A DNA stretch of 44,422 nt, from assembly GCF_022829515.1 (NCBI RefSeq), contig NZ_JAKSYL010000026.1, positions 1-44,422 of the forward strand, in the 5' to 3' direction. The notes beneath the pieces are model-generated. The model made no database searches. It saw only the letters and a program-made list of their open reading frames with translations, and was not told the origin of the DNA. Positions 42,240-44,422 of this stretch are shown here, in pieces. The stretch's first letter is position 1, and each line of letters starts with the position of its first letter. Origin of the DNA: Methylobacterium sp. J-048 (lineage in GTDB: Bacteria; Pseudomonadota; Alphaproteobacteria; Rhizobiales; Beijerinckiaceae). A program made the position numbers and the translations under genes.

Positions 42240-42624
42240 GACCATCCCCATTCGCTCCGGCGACGACGTCGTTCGCGTGCGGCAGCGCGTACGCGCGCTC
42301 GCCATCGAGATCGGCCTCGGACTCGTCGACCAGACCAAGATTGTCACCGCCGCGAGCGAGCTCGCTCGCAACACCCTCGATTACGGCGGCGGCGGCGACG
42401 TCCGTGCGGAGATCGTCCAGGCCGGGACGCGGAAGGGCCTGCGCTTGATCTTCGAGGACCAGGGTCCGGGCATCGCCGATATCGAGCAGGCGATGACCGA
42501 CCACTACACCTCCGGCGGAGGCCTCGGTCTCGGCCTGGGTGGAGCGAAGCGGCTCTCGAATGAGTTCCACATCGCATCGACGCCCGGGGCAGGCACGCGC
42601 GTGACCATCGCGCGGTGGAAGTGA
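42220..42624 (+). CDS. rsbT: RsbT-like serine/threonine kinase
   Basis: This 134-aa HATPase_c kinase has the N-box ASELARNTLDYGGGG, the FEDQGPGI box and the glycine-rich lid GGGLGLGLGGAKRL. RsbT phosphorylates RsbR and RsbS and then activates a downstream partner. I prefer the GTG at 42220 (GGGAG 5 nt upstream); an ATG at 42196 would add eight residues. It overlaps rsbS by 20 bp. Confidence 0.92.
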   Translation: MTVSKTETIPIRSGDDVVRVRQRVRALAIEIGLGLVDQTKIVTAASELARNTLDYGGGGDVRAEIVQAGTRKGLRLIFEDQGPGIADIEQAMTDHYTSGGGLGLGLGGAKRLSNEFHIASTPGAGTRVTIARWK

Positions 42625-42626
42625 GC

Positions 42627-43622
42627 ATGCACCGGATCACCGTCACGGAAGCGAGCCAGGTGGCCGAGGCACGACGGCGGGCCGTGGCCATCGCGCAGAC
42701 CATCGGCTTCGACGAGACCGCGGCCGGACGCGTCGCCCTGGTCGTCACGGAACTCGCCACCAACGTGGTCAAGTACGGCGTGCCGGGCGAGGTTCTCGTT
42801 GGTATCTACGAGGACGGCACGGGTTCGGGCGTCGAGATCCTCGTGCTCGACAAGGGCAACGGCTTCCCGGACCTCGGCTTGGCCCTGCGCGACGGCCATT
42901 CCACCGGCGGGAGCGCCGGCGAGGGCCTTGGCGCGGTGCGTCGGCTGTCCGACGCCTTCGACATCGTGTCGCGGCCCGGTCTCGGCACGGTGGTGCTGGC
43001 GCGTCTGTCGAATCCCAGGCCGGCCACATCGGACGGCGTCCCGTTGTACGGAGCGGTGATGGTGCCCTTGAAGGGCGAGGTCGCCAATGGCGACGCCTAC
43101 GCCGTGCGTGAGCGGGCCGACGGCTGGACCGCCATCGTGGTGGATGGCCTCGGCCACGGACCGGATGCCGCCAAGGCGTCCGAGGAAGCCCTTCGGGTGT
43201 TCCGGCGCCATCGCGACGATCCGCCGGCCACGATCTTAGCCGCCGTCCACGCAGGCCTGTCCCACACCCGGGGCGCCGCCGTCTCGGTCGCGCGCTACGG
43301 CAGGGATCGCGCCACGCTCGCGCTCGCGGGCATCGGCAACGTCGCCGGGGCAGTCGTCTCCGGCACGGCGATCAAGCGAACGGTCAGCCTGGCGGGGACG
43401 GCCGGCCATGCGGCCCGGCGCATTCAGGAATTCCAGTACCCGATGCAGGCGCAGGACCTGTTCGTGCTGTGCTCCGACGGTATCGCCACCGGATGGTCCA
43501 TCGACGCCTTTCCGGGCCTCGCCGCGGCACATCCCGCGTTGGTGGCCGGGGTGATCTTCCGCGACTTCGCCCGCGCCCGCGACGACGCCACCGTGCTCGT
43601 CGTGCGGGAGGGCGTGACATGA
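42627..43622 (+). CDS. HATPase (RsbW/T-like) fused to RsbX-like PP2C phosphatase
   Basis: This 331-aa protein joins two functions. Residues 1-130 are an HATPase_c domain (VTELATNVVKYG, LDKGNGFPDL, GEGLGAVRRL). Residues about 140-330 are a SpoIIE/RsbX-type PP2C phosphatase (VVDGLGHGPDAAKAS and CSDGIATGW metal-binding Asp residues, final ARDDATVLVV). RsbX normally removes phosphate from RsbR and RsbS to reset the system; here the phosphatase is linked to a kinase-like domain. It starts 2 bp after rsbT and overlaps the next gene (ATGA). Confidence 0.9.
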   Translation: MHRITVTEASQVAEARRRAVAIAQTIGFDETAAGRVALVVTELATNVVKYGVPGEVLVGIYEDGTGSGVEILVLDKGNGFPDLGLALRDGHSTGGSAGEGLGAVRRLSDAFDIVSRPGLGTVVLARLSNPRPATSDGVPLYGAVMVPLKGEVANGDAYAVRERADGWTAIVVDGLGHGPDAAKASEEALRVFRRHRDDPPATILAAVHAGLSHTRGAAVSVARYGRDRATLALAGIGNVAGAVVSGTAIKRTVSLAGTAGHAARRIQEFQYPMQAQDLFVLCSDGIATGWSIDAFPGLAAAHPALVAGVIFRDFARARDDATVLVVREGVT

Positions 43623-44422
43623 AGTGGCCGCTGCTCGCGAGCCGGGTCGAACACGAGGACGACATCATCGTGGTCCGCCAACGTGTGCGCGGGCTGGCGG
43701 ACCGCCTCGGCTTCGGTGTCCAGGACCAGACCCGGATCGCCACGGCGGTGTCCGAGATCGCGCGCAATGCTCATGGCTACGCCGGTGGCGGACGGGTCGA
43801 GTACGGCCTCGATGAAGTGGATGACCGCCAGGTCCTGGTGGTCCGCATCCGCGACGAGGGACCCGGCATCCCCCATCTGGATGAGATCCTGGAGGGGCGC
43901 TACCGCTCCACCACCGGCCTGGGCATCGGCATCACCGGTTCACGCCGCTTGATGAACCGTTTCGAGATCGAGTCCGTGGTCGGCCGGGGCACCGTGGTGA
44001 CGTTCGGAATGCGGCTGCCGGTCGGCTCCGAGACCTTCTCGGGGCGTCGGTTGACAATTCTGGCCGATGACGTCGCCCGAGCCAGGACGGACGAGCCGGC
44101 CACCGCCCTGCGTGAGCAGAACCGCGAGCTCCTGCGCAGTCTGGCCGAACTCGCCGAACGCGAGGAGGAAACCCAACGCCTGAACCGGGAACTCTCCGAA
44201 ACCAACCGGGGCGTCGTGGCGCTTCACGCCGAGCTCGAATCTCAAGCCGCTCTCTTGCGCGAAGCCGGGGCCCTGCTCGAAAGCCAGGTTGCAGCCCGCA
44301 CCGTCGAACTCGCCCAGGCGAACGCCCGGCTCCTCGCCGAGGCGGTCGAGCGCGAGCACATGGAGCAGGACCTGCGGCAATCGCAGAAGCTCGAAGCGGT
44401 CGGGCAACTGACCGGCGGCGTG
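43619..44422 (+). CDS. RsbT-like ATPase fused to histidine kinase (partial at window end)
   Basis: 268 codons are present with no stop; the gene continues outside. Residues 1-135 are an RsbT-like HATPase_c domain (VSEIARNAHGYAGGG, RIRDEGPGIPH, GLGIGITGSRRLM). Residues about 160-250 form a coiled coil (LREQNRELLRSLAELAEREE onward). The last residues, QSQKLEAVGQLTGGV, are the start of a hybrid-type HisKA box just before the phosphorylated histidine. So the partner-switch signal probably feeds a two-component kinase. It overlaps the previous stop by 4 bp. Confidence 0.88.
   Translation, partial: MKWPLLASRVEHEDDIIVVRQRVRGLADRLGFGVQDQTRIATAVSEIARNAHGYAGGGRVEYGLDEVDDRQVLVVRIRDEGPGIPHLDEILEGRYRSTTGLGIGITGSRRLMNRFEIESVVGRGTVVTFGMRLPVGSETFSGRRLTILADDVARARTDEPATALREQNRELLRSLAELAEREEETQRLNRELSETNRGVVALHAELESQAALLREAGALLESQVAARTVELAQANARLLAEAVEREHMEQDLRQSQKLEAVGQLTGGV

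Overview
The window is high-GC alphaproteobacterial chromosome. Gene content and style (MctP/DUF3311, CstA/YbdD, BrnTA, a TsaE-kinase fusion, an Rsb-type partner-switching cluster, GC-rich intergenic repeats) resemble Methylobacterium or a close Hyphomicrobiales relative. The genus is an inference from gene families, not from a marker gene.

Layout. 1-340 is non-coding with GC-rich repeats. 341-5450 is a carbon-handling block: a 3-hydroxyisobutyrate-dehydrogenase-family reductase and a MctP-type monocarboxylate symporter with its DUF3311 partner on the minus strand, divergent from cstA and a YbdD-type small protein. 5485-6665 holds a BrnT/BrnA toxin-antitoxin pair with an operator-like inverted repeat, then a TerB-domain gene. 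7317-20113 is a transport and oxygenase region. A sugar-type ABC ATPase and permease (plus strand) converge on the last gene of an eight-gene minus-strand operon: LLM flavin monooxygenase, complete LIV-type ABC transporter, DszC-like oxygenase and a sugar-type binding protein. An SfnB-like gene diverges from that operon. The likely job is uptake and oxidative opening of an organosulfur or related compound. 20256-24113 has an RND pump and a convergent cyanase. 24488-26890 encodes a TsaE-AmgK-like fusion followed by a MurU-like nucleotidyltransferase (tRNA t6A modification plus peptidoglycan sugar recycling).

26994-27070 is tRNA-Arg(ACG). Its 3' 47 bp are repeated exactly at 35612-35658 and bound an integrated island of about 8.6 kb. 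The island carries a tyrosine integrase next to the right repeat, short GCTTACG sites near both ends, a coupled gene of unknown function, an AlpA-like protein, and a second integrase with its own HTH protein and palindromic operator. Its cargo is an AT-rich, tightly packed three-gene operon (27628-31287): a 124-aa unknown protein, a 682-aa protein with a PIN-like nuclease domain, and a 412-aa AAA ATPase. This cargo has the layout of a phage-defence module, matches no named system I recognise, and is the best candidate for something undescribed.

Beyond the island lies a decayed large serine recombinase touching the right repeat, so the tRNA has been hit more than once. Then come a TetR regulator divergent from an EmrAB-like efflux pair (36707-40254), about 700 bp without a recognisable gene, and a stressosome-like operon (RsbR, RsbS, RsbT, an RsbW/RsbX-type fusion, and an RsbT-like ATPase fused to a histidine kinase) that runs off the window end.
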